Origin: CAVPWP01 sp050789285
Lineage (GTDB): Bacteria > Pseudomonadota > Alphaproteobacteria > Rhodobacterales > Rhodobacteraceae
Assembly (NCBI RefSeq): GCF_050789285.1
Contig: NZ_JBOUVX010000001.1
Location: forward strand, 434,001 to 498,000
Length of the DNA: 64,000 nt
Direction: 5' to 3'
Shown here: positions 1-8,974 of the stretch, in pieces
How the letters are laid out: each line of letters opens with the position of its first letter
Numbering within the stretch: position 1 is the stretch's first letter
Notes under the pieces: generated by a model
The model's input: only the letters and a program-made list of their open reading frames with translations
The model's database searches: none
What the model was told of the DNA's origin: nothing
Made by a program: the position numbers and the translations under genes

Positions 1-475
1 TGGCATAGGCGGGGAAGCCGCCCCCTGCCTCCCACCATGAATTCGAGCCGATGTTGACGATGGCTCCACCGCCTGCGTCGATCATGCCCGGTGCCACCGT
101 CTGGATCGCGAAGAACATGTGGCGCAGGTTGGTCGCCATCCGTTCATCCCAATACTCAGGGGTCACCTCGCGCCAGTCGTGGCGGTCGTCCCGCGCGGCG
201 TTGTTGACCAGCACGTCTGTCGGACCCATCCGGGACCTGAGCGTGCCAAGTGCGCCCCGCAGGGCGCCGATGTCCCGAAGATCGCACGGTTCAAAGTCGA
301 CGGCACCGTCAAGTTCCGCCACAAGCGCGTTGCTTGCATCGAGATCACGGTCGAGGAAACCGACACGGGCGCCCTGCGCGGCGAAGGCCTTGACGATCTC
401 GGCACCAATGCCCGACGCGCCGCCGGTAACGATGACCCTGCGGTCCTTGAGGCTGGGATAGATGGCGAATGACAT
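1..475 (-). CDS. SDR-family oxidoreductase, C-terminus cut by window edge
   Basis: N-terminal ~158 residues of a short-chain dehydrogenase/reductase, an NAD(P)-dependent Rossmann enzyme. The nucleotide-binding TGGASGIGAE lies near residues 18-27, an acidic residue follows in FLDRD, the NNA motif is in VLVNNAARDD, and the catalytic-Ser strand IVNIGSNS is the last element seen. The YxxxK motif would lie beyond the window edge. The ATG at 475 places the glycine motif at the usual distance from the N-terminus. It lies on the same strand as the amidase upstream, 281 bp away. Substrate cannot be deduced. Confidence 0.85.
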   Translation of the reverse strand, partial: MSFAIYPSLKDRRVIVTGGASGIGAEIVKAFAAQGARVGFLDRDLDASNALVAELDGAVDFEPCDLRDIGALRGALGTLRSRMGPTDVLVNNAARDDRHDWREVTPEYWDERMATNLRHMFFAIQTVAPGMIDAGGGAIVNIGSNSWWEAGGGFPAYA

Positions 476-756
476 CGTGCTGCTCCTGTCGGAATGGCGG
501 GCGGACTTGTCCGTTCGGTCGATGGAGTGGATTGAGGACAGGAGAAGTCCCGCCCTGTCGCAGCTCTGCTAACGCTGGCGGGCACCACAGGGTAGTGTCC
601 TTGCCGTCGAGGGAAGCCCTCAATGGCCGCTCCTGACAACGCAAGCGCGGCCCGAACGGTCTCGGATCGGGGCGGGCAAAGATCGGAGATGCAGTCCCGA
701 GGACCGGGAATGCGACCGGCATCGCTTTCGGATTGCAGTCCCGCCCACGACCGTCC

Positions 757-2157
757 TCAACTCCGGTTCGGATCGGAAACTCCAATCGGGCTGCCGGCCT
801 TCTCGATATCGCGGCCTGCGGCGAGCAGGATATCTTCCCGAAAGCGAGGGCCGATGAGCTGGACGCCAACGGGACGGCCGTTCGCCCCGCCTGTCGCCAC
901 GGAGAGAGCCGGCACGCCAATCGCCGGGATTGCCCTCTGGGTGAGCTGCGCCTCGAAGACCCGGGAAAAGGCCGCCTCCGAACTGACGTCAAGTTGCTGG
1001 TCGAACGGCAATTCGCCGGAAACGGGACACAGGACAACCGGATAATCGCGCAGGAAAAGTTCCCACTGGCGGACAAGCCCGGCGCGCATCTGGAGCGCCT
1101 CCATCAGGGACCGGAATCCGACTTGTCCCGCCTCCTCGGACATCCGCGCGAACACAAACTGCGAATCCGCCTCTCCTTCGCGCGCCAGCAACTCGCTTGC
1201 GCCGAACTGCATCTCGGCCATCCAGAGGCACGCATTGACAGCCGCCGCGCGCCGCATCGGCGGACAGTCGACCTCCTCCACCGTCCAACCGGCGTCCCGC
1301 AGGCGGTCCGCTCCGTCCAGCAGGGCCGCGCGCACGTCCTCGGTGACATCCATGCCATCAGGGGCGAGCGCAAGCGCGGCCCGCTTCGGGAAATCGGCGC
1401 TGCCCGCGGCCACGGGAACATACCAGGGGTCTCTGACGTCGGGCGCAGAAATAGCGGTAAGCGCAATGTCGAGATCCTGAATGCTGCGTGCAATCGGGCC
1501 TGAGACGGCCATGAGCTGCGCGCCGATGAAGCGGTCCGGTCCGCTGGAATTGTAAGCGGGGACCCGGCCCGGTGTCGGGCGCAGGCCATGCAGGCCGCAG
1601 GCATAGGCCGGATACCGGATGGACCCCGCGATATCCGTGCCATGCGCGATGGCGCAGATGCCCGCAGCGACAGCCGCGGCAGCTCCGCCTGACGAGCCAC
1701 CGGGCGTGATCTCCCTGTTTCTCGGGTTCAGGGTCTGCCCGTGAAGGTCGTTCTTCGTGAACCAGCGCAGCGACAAGGCCGGTGTATTCGTCCGTCCGAC
1801 GATGATGCCGCCGGCCTTTCGGATGTTCGCCACCACGGGGCTGTCCTCGGTGGCGACGAGCGCCGCCTGAAGCCGCAGGCCGTTCGTCGTGGCATGGCCC
1901 TTCTGATCGACGTTCACCTTGATCGTCACAGGCACGCCGGAGAGAGGTCCCGGGTCCTCGCCACGGGCGAGCGCCGCATCTACTTGCCGCGCGGTATCAA
2001 GAGCCTCGTCGGGAAATTCCTGCACAACGGCGTTGATCGCCGGGTTCACTCTGGCGAGCTGGTCGAGATGGGCCTCCGTTACGTCGACCGCAGAGAGGCG
2101 CTTGGCACGGACCTCCGTCGCGATCCGGCTTGCGGTCAACTCCCAGATCTCCGGCAT
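757..2157 (-). CDS. amidase (amidase signature family)
   Basis: 466-residue amidase-signature enzyme that hydrolyses a carboxamide or related C-N bond; length is normal for the family. The Ser-cisSer-Lys triad can be placed: Lys in VPVTIKVNVD (~residue 84), the glycine/serine-rich GGSSGGAAAAVAAG, and the nucleophile Ser in GTDIAGSIRYPA. GatB and GatC are absent, so a catabolic amidase is more likely than the GatA subunit of the tRNA amidotransferase. The downstream gene on the same strand is a truncated SDR. No signal peptide; probably cytoplasmic. Substrate unknown. Confidence 0.88.
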   Translation of the reverse strand: MPEIWELTASRIATEVRAKRLSAVDVTEAHLDQLARVNPAINAVVQEFPDEALDTARQVDAALARGEDPGPLSGVPVTIKVNVDQKGHATTNGLRLQAALVATEDSPVVANIRKAGGIIVGRTNTPALSLRWFTKNDLHGQTLNPRNREITPGGSSGGAAAAVAAGICAIAHGTDIAGSIRYPAYACGLHGLRPTPGRVPAYNSSGPDRFIGAQLMAVSGPIARSIQDLDIALTAISAPDVRDPWYVPVAAGSADFPKRAALALAPDGMDVTEDVRAALLDGADRLRDAGWTVEEVDCPPMRRAAAVNACLWMAEMQFGASELLAREGEADSQFVFARMSEEAGQVGFRSLMEALQMRAGLVRQWELFLRDYPVVLCPVSGELPFDQQLDVSSEAAFSRVFEAQLTQRAIPAIGVPALSVATGGANGRPVGVQLIGPRFREDILLAAGRDIEKAGSPIGVSDPNRS

Positions 2158-2591
2158 GCATGCCCCTCCTCCATGCGAAATTTCCTTTCGAGGTTGGCAG
2201 GACAGTGGAGCAATGTCGACGGTGTCGGCAGCGCGGCGGGACCTCCGCGCTCGGGTGGTCAGCAGGCAGCATTGCCTTCATCAGATGTGTCCAGGACACC
2301 GAGTTCAACCAGATCGTTCGGCAGCAGCGGACGCCATTGGATCGTGACTGCGGCTTTGCCGACTTCGGAGACATCTGACCGAAATGATCGCATGACTGGG
2401 TTCGGTGCATACCGACCGCTTGGACGATGGCAGGCTTCCTCCTCGCGGCATGGACGCGACCGACATGACCGGCCCTTGGCGGTCATCCCTTCCGCGCGCA
2501 GCGAGTGACCGCTTCTCGGGCCAGGAAGCAGGATTCGACAGAGCCGATCTGGCTTCGTTGGTGTTCGGGAATGGGACTTCGCCTTCCCCTC
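2158..2591. other. intergenic stretch, no gene recognised
   Basis: About 430 bp between the amidase start and the cytochrome b561 stop. Short open frames exist on both strands, but none has a recognisable domain, a good ribosome binding site or a conserved-looking composition. It should contain the amidase promoter; I could not pick out convincing -35/-10 boxes. Confidence 0.4.
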
Positions 2592-3080
2592 TCACCCCTC
2601 GGCGCGGCGCATGCGGGCGATGAGGCCGTCCTTCAGCACGAACTGGTGCCAGAGCGCCCCGGCCACATGCAGCGCGACGAGCGCGAGGAGGGCGATCTTC
2701 AGGAGGCTGTGGCCCTGCGCGGCGGCCTCGACGCCGCCGAACCAGGCGACGGACCCGCTGACCGGCATCAGGATCATCAGGGCGTAAAGACCCAGATGCG
2801 TGAGTGTCGCGAGCATCCGCTGGACCGCGCTTTCGCCCACGATCGCGGGCGCGCCGCGCTGCCTGCGGATCGCAAGCCGCCAGAGCGCGAAGAGGAGGAC
2901 GAGCCCGCCGCCCGCGACATGCGCCAGCACCAGCGGGTCGAAGGCGGTCTCGAGCCCGTCGCCGAACGCCTCCCACGCGGCGGACATCGCGTCCTTGAAC
3001 AGGTACTGCTGCAGGATCAGGAGCGCGGCAATCCAGTGCAGCGCGATCTGCGTGCGGGTGTATCCGGCGGGGGTGGTCAT
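2592..3080 (-). CDS. cytochrome b561 family protein
   Basis: ~162-residue four-helix membrane dihaem cytochrome of the bacterial b561 (CybB) family, which moves electrons between quinol and other carriers in the inner membrane. It opens with YTRTQIALHWIAALLILQQY, whose His is a haem ligand. Further haem-ligand candidates are the His in VLAHVAGGGLVLLF, in LTHLGLYALMIL and in ALVALHVAGALWHQF. The ATG at 3080 is preferred over a start 48 bp upstream because the family begins just before this first helix. It is divergent from a TetR gene, with a palindrome between them, so control by that repressor is likely. Confidence 0.88.
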   Translation of the reverse strand: MTTPAGYTRTQIALHWIAALLILQQYLFKDAMSAAWEAFGDGLETAFDPLVLAHVAGGGLVLLFALWRLAIRRQRGAPAIVGESAVQRMLATLTHLGLYALMILMPVSGSVAWFGGVEAAAQGHSLLKIALLALVALHVAGALWHQFVLKDGLIARMRRAEG

Positions 3081-3131
3081 GATGCGTCCTTCTAAACTGG
3101 CGACTCGACTTTGAATGCCAAGAAGCATATA

Positions 3132-3149
3132 TTAGTATTTAATCACTAA
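3132..3149. promoter_or_regulatory. candidate TetR operator palindrome
   Basis: 18-bp imperfect palindrome TTAGTATTTAATCACTAA, with perfect TTAGT/ACTAA arms and a TTAA centre. It sits in an AT-rich pocket between the divergent b561 and tetR starts, 14 bp before the tetR ATG. Position, size and symmetry fit a TetR-dimer site controlling both directions; binding is inferred. Confidence 0.6.
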
Positions 3150-3162
3150 CAAGAGGATGACG

Positions 3163-3771
3163 ATGCCACCCCGCATGCCCGCCGAGGACCGCAAGGCCGA
3201 GATCGTCGCGGCACTCCTGCACTTGGCCGACCGGATCGGTCCGGACCGGCTCACCACCACCGACATCGCGCGCGCGGTCGGCGTGACGCAGGCCGCGATC
3301 TTCCGGCACTTCCCAACCAAGGCCGATCTCTGGTCAAGGGTGGGCGAGGTGATCGCCGGCCGGTTGGAGGGGGCCTGGCAGGCGGCCCTGACCGGACATG
3401 CGGCCGAGGCGGATCGGCTCCGGGCGCTCGTCGCGGCCCAGCTGAACCAGATCGAACGATGCCCGGCCTTGCCGGTGATCCTGCACTCGCGCGAACTGAA
3501 CGCGGACAATGCGGCGCTGCGCGAGCGGTTTCGGGGGCTGCTGGCGCAGTATCAGGCGCATCTCGCCGGCTGTCTCGAGGGCATGTCGGCGGACGGTGAG
3601 ATCGCCGGTCATGTCGCGCCCCGGGACGCGGCGCTGATCCTCGTCGCGCTGGTCCAGGGCACCGCCATCCGCTGGAGCCTCGGCGCGCGGAGCTTCCCGC
3701 TCGAGACCGAGGGGCTCCGGCTTCTCGACGTCCAGTTGGCACTGTTTGCAGGCAGGGAGGGACCCAGATGA
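3163..3771 (+). CDS. TetR/AcrR-family transcriptional regulator
   Basis: ~202-residue TetR repressor. The N-terminal helix-turn-helix is clear: TTTDIARAVGVTQAAIFRHF followed by PTKADLW. The remaining ~150 residues are the variable all-helical ligand and dimerisation domain, with a C-terminal TetR_C-like part. Two in-frame ATGs lie 6 bp apart (3157 and 3163); the AAGAGG directly before the first is better spaced for the second. Its stop overlaps the next gene's ATG (ATGA), so it heads the exporter operon. It probably represses that operon and the divergent b561 gene through the palindrome at 3132-3149. Ligand unknown. Confidence 0.87.
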   Translation: MPPRMPAEDRKAEIVAALLHLADRIGPDRLTTTDIARAVGVTQAAIFRHFPTKADLWSRVGEVIAGRLEGAWQAALTGHAAEADRLRALVAAQLNQIERCPALPVILHSRELNADNAALRERFRGLLAQYQAHLAGCLEGMSADGEIAGHVAPRDAALILVALVQGTAIRWSLGARSFPLETEGLRLLDVQLALFAGREGPR

Positions 3772-4148
3772 CGGGACAACGGATTGCAGGTGGTCTGGCG
3801 GTGGCCTTCGGGCTGCTTACGGTGGTGTCCGGCGGGACGGCGCTGTTCGGGGCCGTCGACATGGGCGCGGTGGTGCCCTTCGTGCTGTGGTTCAACTTCG
3901 TTGCGGGTCTTGCCTATATCGTGGGCGGCATCCTCCTGTGGCGGGGCCACCCCCTGGCCCTGCCCGTGGCGCTCGCGATCCTTGTCGCGACGGCGGCCGT
4001 GTTCGCGGCCTTCCTCTGGCGTGTCGCCGCGGGTGGCGCCTTCGAGATGCGCACGCTCGGCGCCATGACGCTGCGCACCGCCTTCTGGGCCGCCATGGCC
4101 TGGGTGGCGTGGCGGGGACGCGGCGGCAGAGCGGAGGGACGAGGATGA
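3768..4148 (+). CDS. small four-helix integral membrane protein
   Basis: 126 residues, almost entirely hydrophobic, with about four predicted membrane helices and no charged catalytic motif. It starts in the ATGA overlap with the TetR gene and ends in an ATGA overlap with the adaptor gene, so it is translationally coupled on both sides and surely belongs to this operon. Family not recognised. Position suggests an accessory to the exporter or to the b561 electron carrier, but nothing in the sequence shows this. Confidence 0.75.
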   Translation: MTGQRIAGGLAVAFGLLTVVSGGTALFGAVDMGAVVPFVLWFNFVAGLAYIVGGILLWRGHPLALPVALAILVATAAVFAAFLWRVAAGGAFEMRTLGAMTLRTAFWAAMAWVAWRGRGGRAEGRG

Positions 4149-5371
4149 CCGACACGCCCGAGAGGGACCTGCCGCTCGATCTCGGCGTCGATCTTGCCGA
4201 TGGCCCGCCCCTGCGCGCGCGCCGCCGGTTTCGGAGACGCTACCTGCTCGTCCTCCTGATCCCGCTGTTCATGTTCACGGGGGCCGTTCTCGGCCTCTAT
4301 TTTCAGCCGCCCGGTCTGCAGAAGTTCTACCAGCTGACTGGCTTGCAGCCGGGCGGAGGAGCGGACTCGCCAATCGCGCTGCCGCCCGATATCGAACTGC
4401 CGCAGCAGATGGCTGAAACGCTGCTCCCCACCGACGTCGTGGGGCTTGCCCGGCTCATGCCGCGTGGGGATGTCTCGATCGTGGCCGCGCCCTACGGGGC
4501 GGGCGATGCGCGGGTGGCCGAAATCCTGGTCGCGATCGGGGACCGGGTCGACCGGGGAGCGATTCTGGCCCGGCTGGACAACCGCCAGGCGCTGGGCGGC
4601 GCGGTTCTTCTGGCCGAGGCGAACCTTGCGGTGCGGGAGGCCACGCTCTTGCAGACGCGCGCCGCCGTGGAGGCGAGCCGCGCCGAGGCGCAGGCCGGGC
4701 TCGATCAGGTCCGGGCGAGCGAGAGGGAGGCAAGGGCCTCGCTCCAGCGCGCCGAGGAACTGTTCGAGCGCGGTGTTGCGACCAGCGCGGTGCTGGATGC
4801 CGCGCGTAACGCGGCCGAGAATGCCGCGCAGGCGGTCACGCGGGCCGAGGCGACGCTGGCGCGGTTCGCCGCTGTGGCGCTCGACGAACAGCCCGATGTC
4901 GTGGTCGCCTCCCGCAACGTGGAGGCGGCGGAAGCCGACCTCGCGCGCGCCCGCCTGGATCTGTCCCGGGCCGAGGTCGTGGCGCCCATTGCGGGGACGA
5001 TCCTCGACATTCGCGCAACGCCCGGGCAGCGCCCGCCCGTGGACGGCATCATGGACATGGGGGACACCCGCCAGATGATGGCCGAGGTCGAGATTTGGCA
5101 GGATCGGATCGCCGCCGTCGCGGCGGGTCAACCGGTCGAACTGATCGCCCTTGCCCTGCCGCGCCCCTTGCGCGGGCGGGTCGAGAGCGTGGGGCTGACC
5201 GTCGGGCGGCAGGGGCTCATCTCGGACGATGCGGCAGCGAATGCGGATGCCCGGGTGATCCGCGTGCTCGTCGCGCTGGACGAGGCATCGTCGGGCCTTG
5301 CCGCAAGGTTCACAGGGCTGGAAGCGGTTGCCCGGATCGACACAACCGCCGCCGCGCGGTCCGGAGGATGA
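4145..5371 (+). CDS. DevB-like periplasmic adaptor (HlyD/MFP family) of an ABC exporter
   Basis: 408-residue membrane-fusion protein. A cytoplasmic head of ~35 residues ends in RRRFRRR and is followed by one membrane anchor (LLVLLIPLFMFTGAVLG). A biotinyl/lipoyl-like half motif (GDARVAEILVAIGDRVDRGA) precedes a long alanine/arginine/glutamate-rich coiled-coil hairpin (~residues 160-265), then the second lipoyl half and a beta-barrel domain. With the permease and ATPase that follow, it matches the DevBCA layout, in which the adaptor links the transporter to an outer-membrane channel. The ATG at 4145 overlaps the preceding stop and lies ten residues before the arginine cluster. Confidence 0.85.
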   Translation: MTDTPERDLPLDLGVDLADGPPLRARRRFRRRYLLVLLIPLFMFTGAVLGLYFQPPGLQKFYQLTGLQPGGGADSPIALPPDIELPQQMAETLLPTDVVGLARLMPRGDVSIVAAPYGAGDARVAEILVAIGDRVDRGAILARLDNRQALGGAVLLAEANLAVREATLLQTRAAVEASRAEAQAGLDQVRASEREARASLQRAEELFERGVATSAVLDAARNAAENAAQAVTRAEATLARFAAVALDEQPDVVVASRNVEAAEADLARARLDLSRAEVVAPIAGTILDIRATPGQRPPVDGIMDMGDTRQMMAEVEIWQDRIAAVAAGQPVELIALALPRPLRGRVESVGLTVGRQGLISDDAAANADARVIRVLVALDEASSGLAARFTGLEAVARIDTTAAARSGG

Positions 5372-6540
5372 GCCGCCTCCTTCAGCGATTGTTCGGGCGC
5401 CTGCCGATCGGCTGGCTGCAACTGACTCACAAGCGGAGCCGCTTCGCGGCGGCCTTGGCGGGAGTTGCCTTCGCCAACGTTCTCGTCTTCGTGCAACTCG
5501 GATTGATGAACTCGATGGGGACGGCGACGCTGCGCCCCTATGCCTTCTTCGAGGCCGACATCATGATCTCGGCGGGCGACGCGAACGCGCTGGCGGAAGG
5601 CGGCAACGTGGCCCGGCAATGGATGCTTCAGGCGATGGCGGACGCGGACGTGCAGGAGGGCATGGGGCTCTTCGTCGGGAACGTGAGCTGGGACCGGGGC
5701 GGGACCGACATCGGCCTGACGACCTTCGGCATCGACCCTGCGCAGCCCGCCTTCGTCGCGGCGGAGGTCACGGCCGACCTTGCCCTCATTCAGGTCCAGA
5801 ACGCGGTGATCCTCGACCGTCTGGCTCGTGGCCTGCCGCCCGAGGAGGCGGCGGCGATCCGCCCGCAGACCCCTGTCACATTCGAGGCGCAGGGACGTAC
5901 TTTGACGGCGCTCGACACCTTCGCGGGCGGCGGGGGCTTCGGCGGAGATGGCTTCATGCTTGTGTCGGACCAGACTTTCCTCGGGCTCTTTCCGGAGCGC
6001 ACCTCCGCTGCCCCTGATCACATCCTCCTTCGGCTTCGACCCGGCGCCGATGTCGAGGGCGCGGTCACCCGACTGCGCGGGCTGATCTCGGACCCCACGC
6101 TGCGCATCCGCAGCTACGCCGCGGCCGCGGCGGAGGATCTGCGCTACCAGCAGACGCAGCGCCCCACGGGTGTCATCTTCGGCTTCGGGGTGCTGATCGG
6201 CGTGCTGGTCGGGCTGGTGATCGTCTATCAGGTCCTGTCGGCCGACGTGGCCGATCACATGCGCGAGTATGCCACCTTCAAGGCCATGGGCTACGGCCCG
6301 CGCTTCTTCCTCGGGGTCGTCTTCGAGGAGGCGCTGATCCTCGGCGTGCTCGGGTTCGTTCCGGGGGTCGCGATCGGGACCGGCATTCTTGCGCTGATGG
6401 GCAAAGTGACGACGCTGCCGCTGACGATGTCGTGGTCCATGGCGCTCATGGTCTTCGCGGGCACGATCCTGTTCTCGGCGCTGTCCGGCGCGATCGCGAC
6501 CCGCCGGCTTGCCGCGGCCGATCCGGCCGACCTGTTCTGA
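5368..6540 (+). CDS. DevC-like ABC transporter permease (MacB/FtsX type)
   Basis: 390-residue permease with the DevC pattern. It begins RLPIGWLQLTHKRSRFAAAL, followed by the first membrane helix, a large periplasmic domain (~residues 50-250) containing a glycine-rich loop, and three C-terminal helices with the family-typical ADVADHMREYATFKAMGY coupling segment. It lacks a fused ATPase, as in DevC. It starts in an ATGA overlap with the adaptor gene and is followed 10 bp later by the ATPase. DevBCA proteins in cyanobacteria export glycolipids; the substrate here is unknown. Confidence 0.87.
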   Translation: MSRLLQRLFGRLPIGWLQLTHKRSRFAAALAGVAFANVLVFVQLGLMNSMGTATLRPYAFFEADIMISAGDANALAEGGNVARQWMLQAMADADVQEGMGLFVGNVSWDRGGTDIGLTTFGIDPAQPAFVAAEVTADLALIQVQNAVILDRLARGLPPEEAAAIRPQTPVTFEAQGRTLTALDTFAGGGGFGGDGFMLVSDQTFLGLFPERTSAAPDHILLRLRPGADVEGAVTRLRGLISDPTLRIRSYAAAAAEDLRYQQTQRPTGVIFGFGVLIGVLVGLVIVYQVLSADVADHMREYATFKAMGYGPRFFLGVVFEEALILGVLGFVPGVAIGTGILALMGKVTTLPLTMSWSMALMVFAGTILFSALSGAIATRRLAAADPADLF

Positions 6541-6550
6541 CGGGGGCGCC

Positions 6551-7324
6551 ATGACCGACGCACCCATCATCGCGGCGCATGGGCTGAACCACTGGTTCGG
6601 GCAAGGCGAGGCGCGCAAGCAGGCGCTGATCGGCATCGATCTGACGGTCGAGCGCGGGAGCTTCACGGTCCTGATGGGACCGTCGGGCTCCGGCAAGACC
6701 ACGCTTCTGACGCTGCTCGGCTGCCTGCGGGATGTGCAGGACGGCACCGTGCGCCTGATGGGGCGGGAGCTGCGCGGTGCGAGTGAGCGGGAGCTGATCG
6801 CTCTGCGCCGTCGGCTTGGCTTCATCTTCCAGGCGCACAACCTCCATGAAAGCCTGACCGCGCTCCAGAACGTGATGATGGGGGTGCAGGTCCATCCCGG
6901 CATCCCGGACGACGTAGCGCGGCACGCGGCGATCCGCGCGCTCGGGCTCGTCGGGCTTTCGGATCGGATCGACTACCGGCCCGCGAACCTCTCCGGCGGA
7001 CAGAAGCAGCGCGTGGCCGTGGCCCGCGCGCTGGTCGGCAATCCGGCGCTGGTCCTTGCCGACGAGCCGACTGCGGCCCTCGACAAGGAGAACGCGGCCG
7101 AGATCATCGACCTGCTCAAGCGCCTGGGCGCGGAGCGCGGCACGACGACGCTCCTCGTGACGCACGACAGCCGCATCATCGATCGCGCGAACCGCATCCT
7201 CACGCTCGAGGACGGGCGGATCGTCGCGGACAGGGTGGTTCCCCTGGGTGGGGCAGAGCGCGAGGAAGGGACCAGCTCCCGGACCGATGATGGGGACGTT
7301 CTGGGCGACGCTCTCGAAAAGTAG
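6551..7324 (+). CDS. DevA-like ABC transporter ATP-binding protein
   Basis: 257-residue ATPase partnering the preceding permease. Walker A GPSGSGKTT is at ~43-51, the Q-loop in FIFQAHNLHESLTA, the signature LSGGQKQRVAVARAL, Walker B LVLADEPTAALD and the H-loop in LLVTHD. The N-terminal HWFGQGEARKQAL resembles the DevA/LolD/MacB branch. The ATG at 6551 is ten bases after the permease stop. The last ~35 residues are charged and not family-typical. Energises an exporter rather than an importer, judged from its partners. Confidence 0.88.
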   Translation: MTDAPIIAAHGLNHWFGQGEARKQALIGIDLTVERGSFTVLMGPSGSGKTTLLTLLGCLRDVQDGTVRLMGRELRGASERELIALRRRLGFIFQAHNLHESLTALQNVMMGVQVHPGIPDDVARHAAIRALGLVGLSDRIDYRPANLSGGQKQRVAVARALVGNPALVLADEPTAALDKENAAEIIDLLKRLGAERGTTTLLVTHDSRIIDRANRILTLEDGRIVADRVVPLGGAEREEGTSSRTDDGDVLGDALEK

Positions 7325-7380
7325 CGCCCGCCGGAGACTCGGACCGGCTATTGGCGCGAGTGACCTCGCTCTACGTCGCC

Positions 7381-8046
7381 TCAACCCGCGACGGTCTCGA
7401 CCATGCGCCCATCCTCCCGCCATTCCGGGAGGCCGCCGTCCATGCGCCGCGCGTTCAGGCCCCGCTTTCTGAGGGCGGCGACGGCCTGATGGGCATAGAT
7501 GCAGTAGGGGCCGCGGCAATAGGCGATGATCTCGGTGCCTTGGGCAAGCGTCGGGATGATCCGTTCCAGATCGGCAAGCATGGCATTGACGGCACCGGGG
7601 ATGTGACCGGCGGCATATTCGTCAGCCGGCCGCAGGTCGAGGACGGTCACCGAGCCTTCTGCGAGCCGCGCGGCGAGGTCCTGGCGGCTGACGGGTTCGG
7701 GCGCGTCCTCGCTGCCGGAGAGCCCGCGGAGGATGTGTTCGACCTGCGCCAGGTTCCGTTCGGCGACGAGACGAAGGAGGTCTATGAGCGCGAGCGTCCG
7801 CGGGTCGGTGAGCCGGTAGATCACCGCTTTGCCAGCGCGGCGGTTGGTGACGAGGCCCGCCCGGCGGAGATGCTGGAGATGTTGGGAGCAGTTGGCGACC
7901 GTCAGGCCTGTCTTCGCCGCCACGCCCTCGACGGCGCGTTCGCCTTGCGCGAGCTGCTCGAGGATCACGAGCCGCGCGGGAGCGGAGAGGGCGCGGGCCA
8001 CAAGCGCATATTCCTCGAGCAGGGCGGCCTTGGCGCTGGTTGACAT
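7381..8046 (-). CDS. ArsR-family regulator fused to a rhodanese domain
   Basis: 221 residues with two domains. Residues ~1-95 are an ArsR winged helix (ALSAPARLVILEQLAQGERAVE, recognition region VANCSQHLQHLRRAGLV). Residues ~118-218 are a rhodanese domain with DLRPADEYAAGHIPGA and an active-site loop CRGPYC (Cys177, Cys182). This fusion is a known type in which sulfur or thiol chemistry on the rhodanese cysteine is thought to control DNA binding. It is divergent from the hydroxylase and MFS genes, which it probably controls; the effector is not visible in the sequence. Confidence 0.9.
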   Translation of the reverse strand: MSTSAKAALLEEYALVARALSAPARLVILEQLAQGERAVEGVAAKTGLTVANCSQHLQHLRRAGLVTNRRAGKAVIYRLTDPRTLALIDLLRLVAERNLAQVEHILRGLSGSEDAPEPVSRQDLAARLAEGSVTVLDLRPADEYAAGHIPGAVNAMLADLERIIPTLAQGTEIIAYCRGPYCIYAHQAVAALRKRGLNARRMDGGLPEWREDGRMVETVAG

Positions 8047-8119
8047 GCGCTGCCTCCGGGGATTACGTCGTTCAAGTCATCGCTTGAGTGATAGCAGAGC
8101 CGAGGCTGCCCGCAATCCC

Positions 8120-8974
8120 ATGTCCGATGTCCTCCTCGCCCAGGAACCGACGATCCGCCTTGCCGCCTTCCTCGGCATCCTCGCGGCGATGGTCCTGTGG
8201 GAGGTCTGGGCGCCCCGGCGGCGGCGCGAGATCCCGCGGGTCATCCGCTGGACGAACAACCTGGCACTCGTCGTCGTGGACACTGTCATCCTGCGGCTCA
8301 CGTTCCCGATCCTCGCGGTCGGGCTTGCCTTCATGGCCGAGGAACGGGGCTGGGGCCTCTTCAATGTAATCGACGCGCCCCTCTGGGTCGCCGTGATCGT
8401 CTCGATGCTGCTCCTCGACCTCGCGATCTACCTCCAGCACGTGATGTTCCACGCGGTGCCGGGCCTCTGGCGGCTGCACCGGATGCACCACGCCGACCTC
8501 GACTTCGACGCGACCACGGGCCTGCGCTTCCATCCGGTCGAGATCCTGATTTCGATGGGGATCAAGCTCGCGGTCGTGGCGGCGCTCGGGCCTCCCGCCA
8601 TCGCTGTCCTGCTGTTCGAGGTGATCCTGAACGGCACCGCGCTCTTCAACCACGCCAACATCGACCTGCCGCGCCCCATCGACCGGTGGCTGCGATGGAT
8701 CGTCGTGACGCCCGACATGCACCGCGTCCACCACTCGGTCGATCTCCGCGAGACGAACTCGAACTACGGCTTCAACCTGCCCTGGTGGGATTGGCTCCTT
8801 GGCACCTACGTGGCGCAACCCGCCAGGGGGCATGAGGGGATGAAGATCGGGATTGAGCAGTTCCGCACGCGCCGCGACCTCTGGCTCGACCGGATGCTGG
8901 CCCAGCCGCTTCGTGGGCCGGCCTCCGGCCATGCGCTCGACCCGCGGATCACGACGAAGTCGCCCGCCGAATGA
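8120..8974 (+). CDS. sterol desaturase / fatty acid hydroxylase superfamily membrane enzyme
   Basis: 284-residue integral membrane non-haem di-iron enzyme. The histidine boxes are visible in order: HVMFHAVP, then LWRLHRMHHAD, and a late HRVHHSVD; an additional His lies in NHANIDLP. Hydrophobic helices surround them. Enzymes of this superfamily hydroxylate or desaturate lipids, sterols or carotenoids using O2. The start at 8120 gives a first membrane helix immediately after LAQEPTIR. Its stop overlaps the MFS gene start (ATGA), so the two are co-translated and presumably regulated by the divergent ArsR-rhodanese protein. Substrate unknown. Confidence 0.86.
   Translation: MSDVLLAQEPTIRLAAFLGILAAMVLWEVWAPRRRREIPRVIRWTNNLALVVVDTVILRLTFPILAVGLAFMAEERGWGLFNVIDAPLWVAVIVSMLLLDLAIYLQHVMFHAVPGLWRLHRMHHADLDFDATTGLRFHPVEILISMGIKLAVVAALGPPAIAVLLFEVILNGTALFNHANIDLPRPIDRWLRWIVVTPDMHRVHHSVDLRETNSNYGFNLPWWDWLLGTYVAQPARGHEGMKIGIEQFRTRRDLWLDRMLAQPLRGPASGHALDPRITTKSPAE

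Noticed and set aside
5128..6903. 591-codon minus-strand frame across the permease and ATPase genes
   Set aside because: No domain, Arg/Pro-rich, and it spans two well-supported genes on the other strand.
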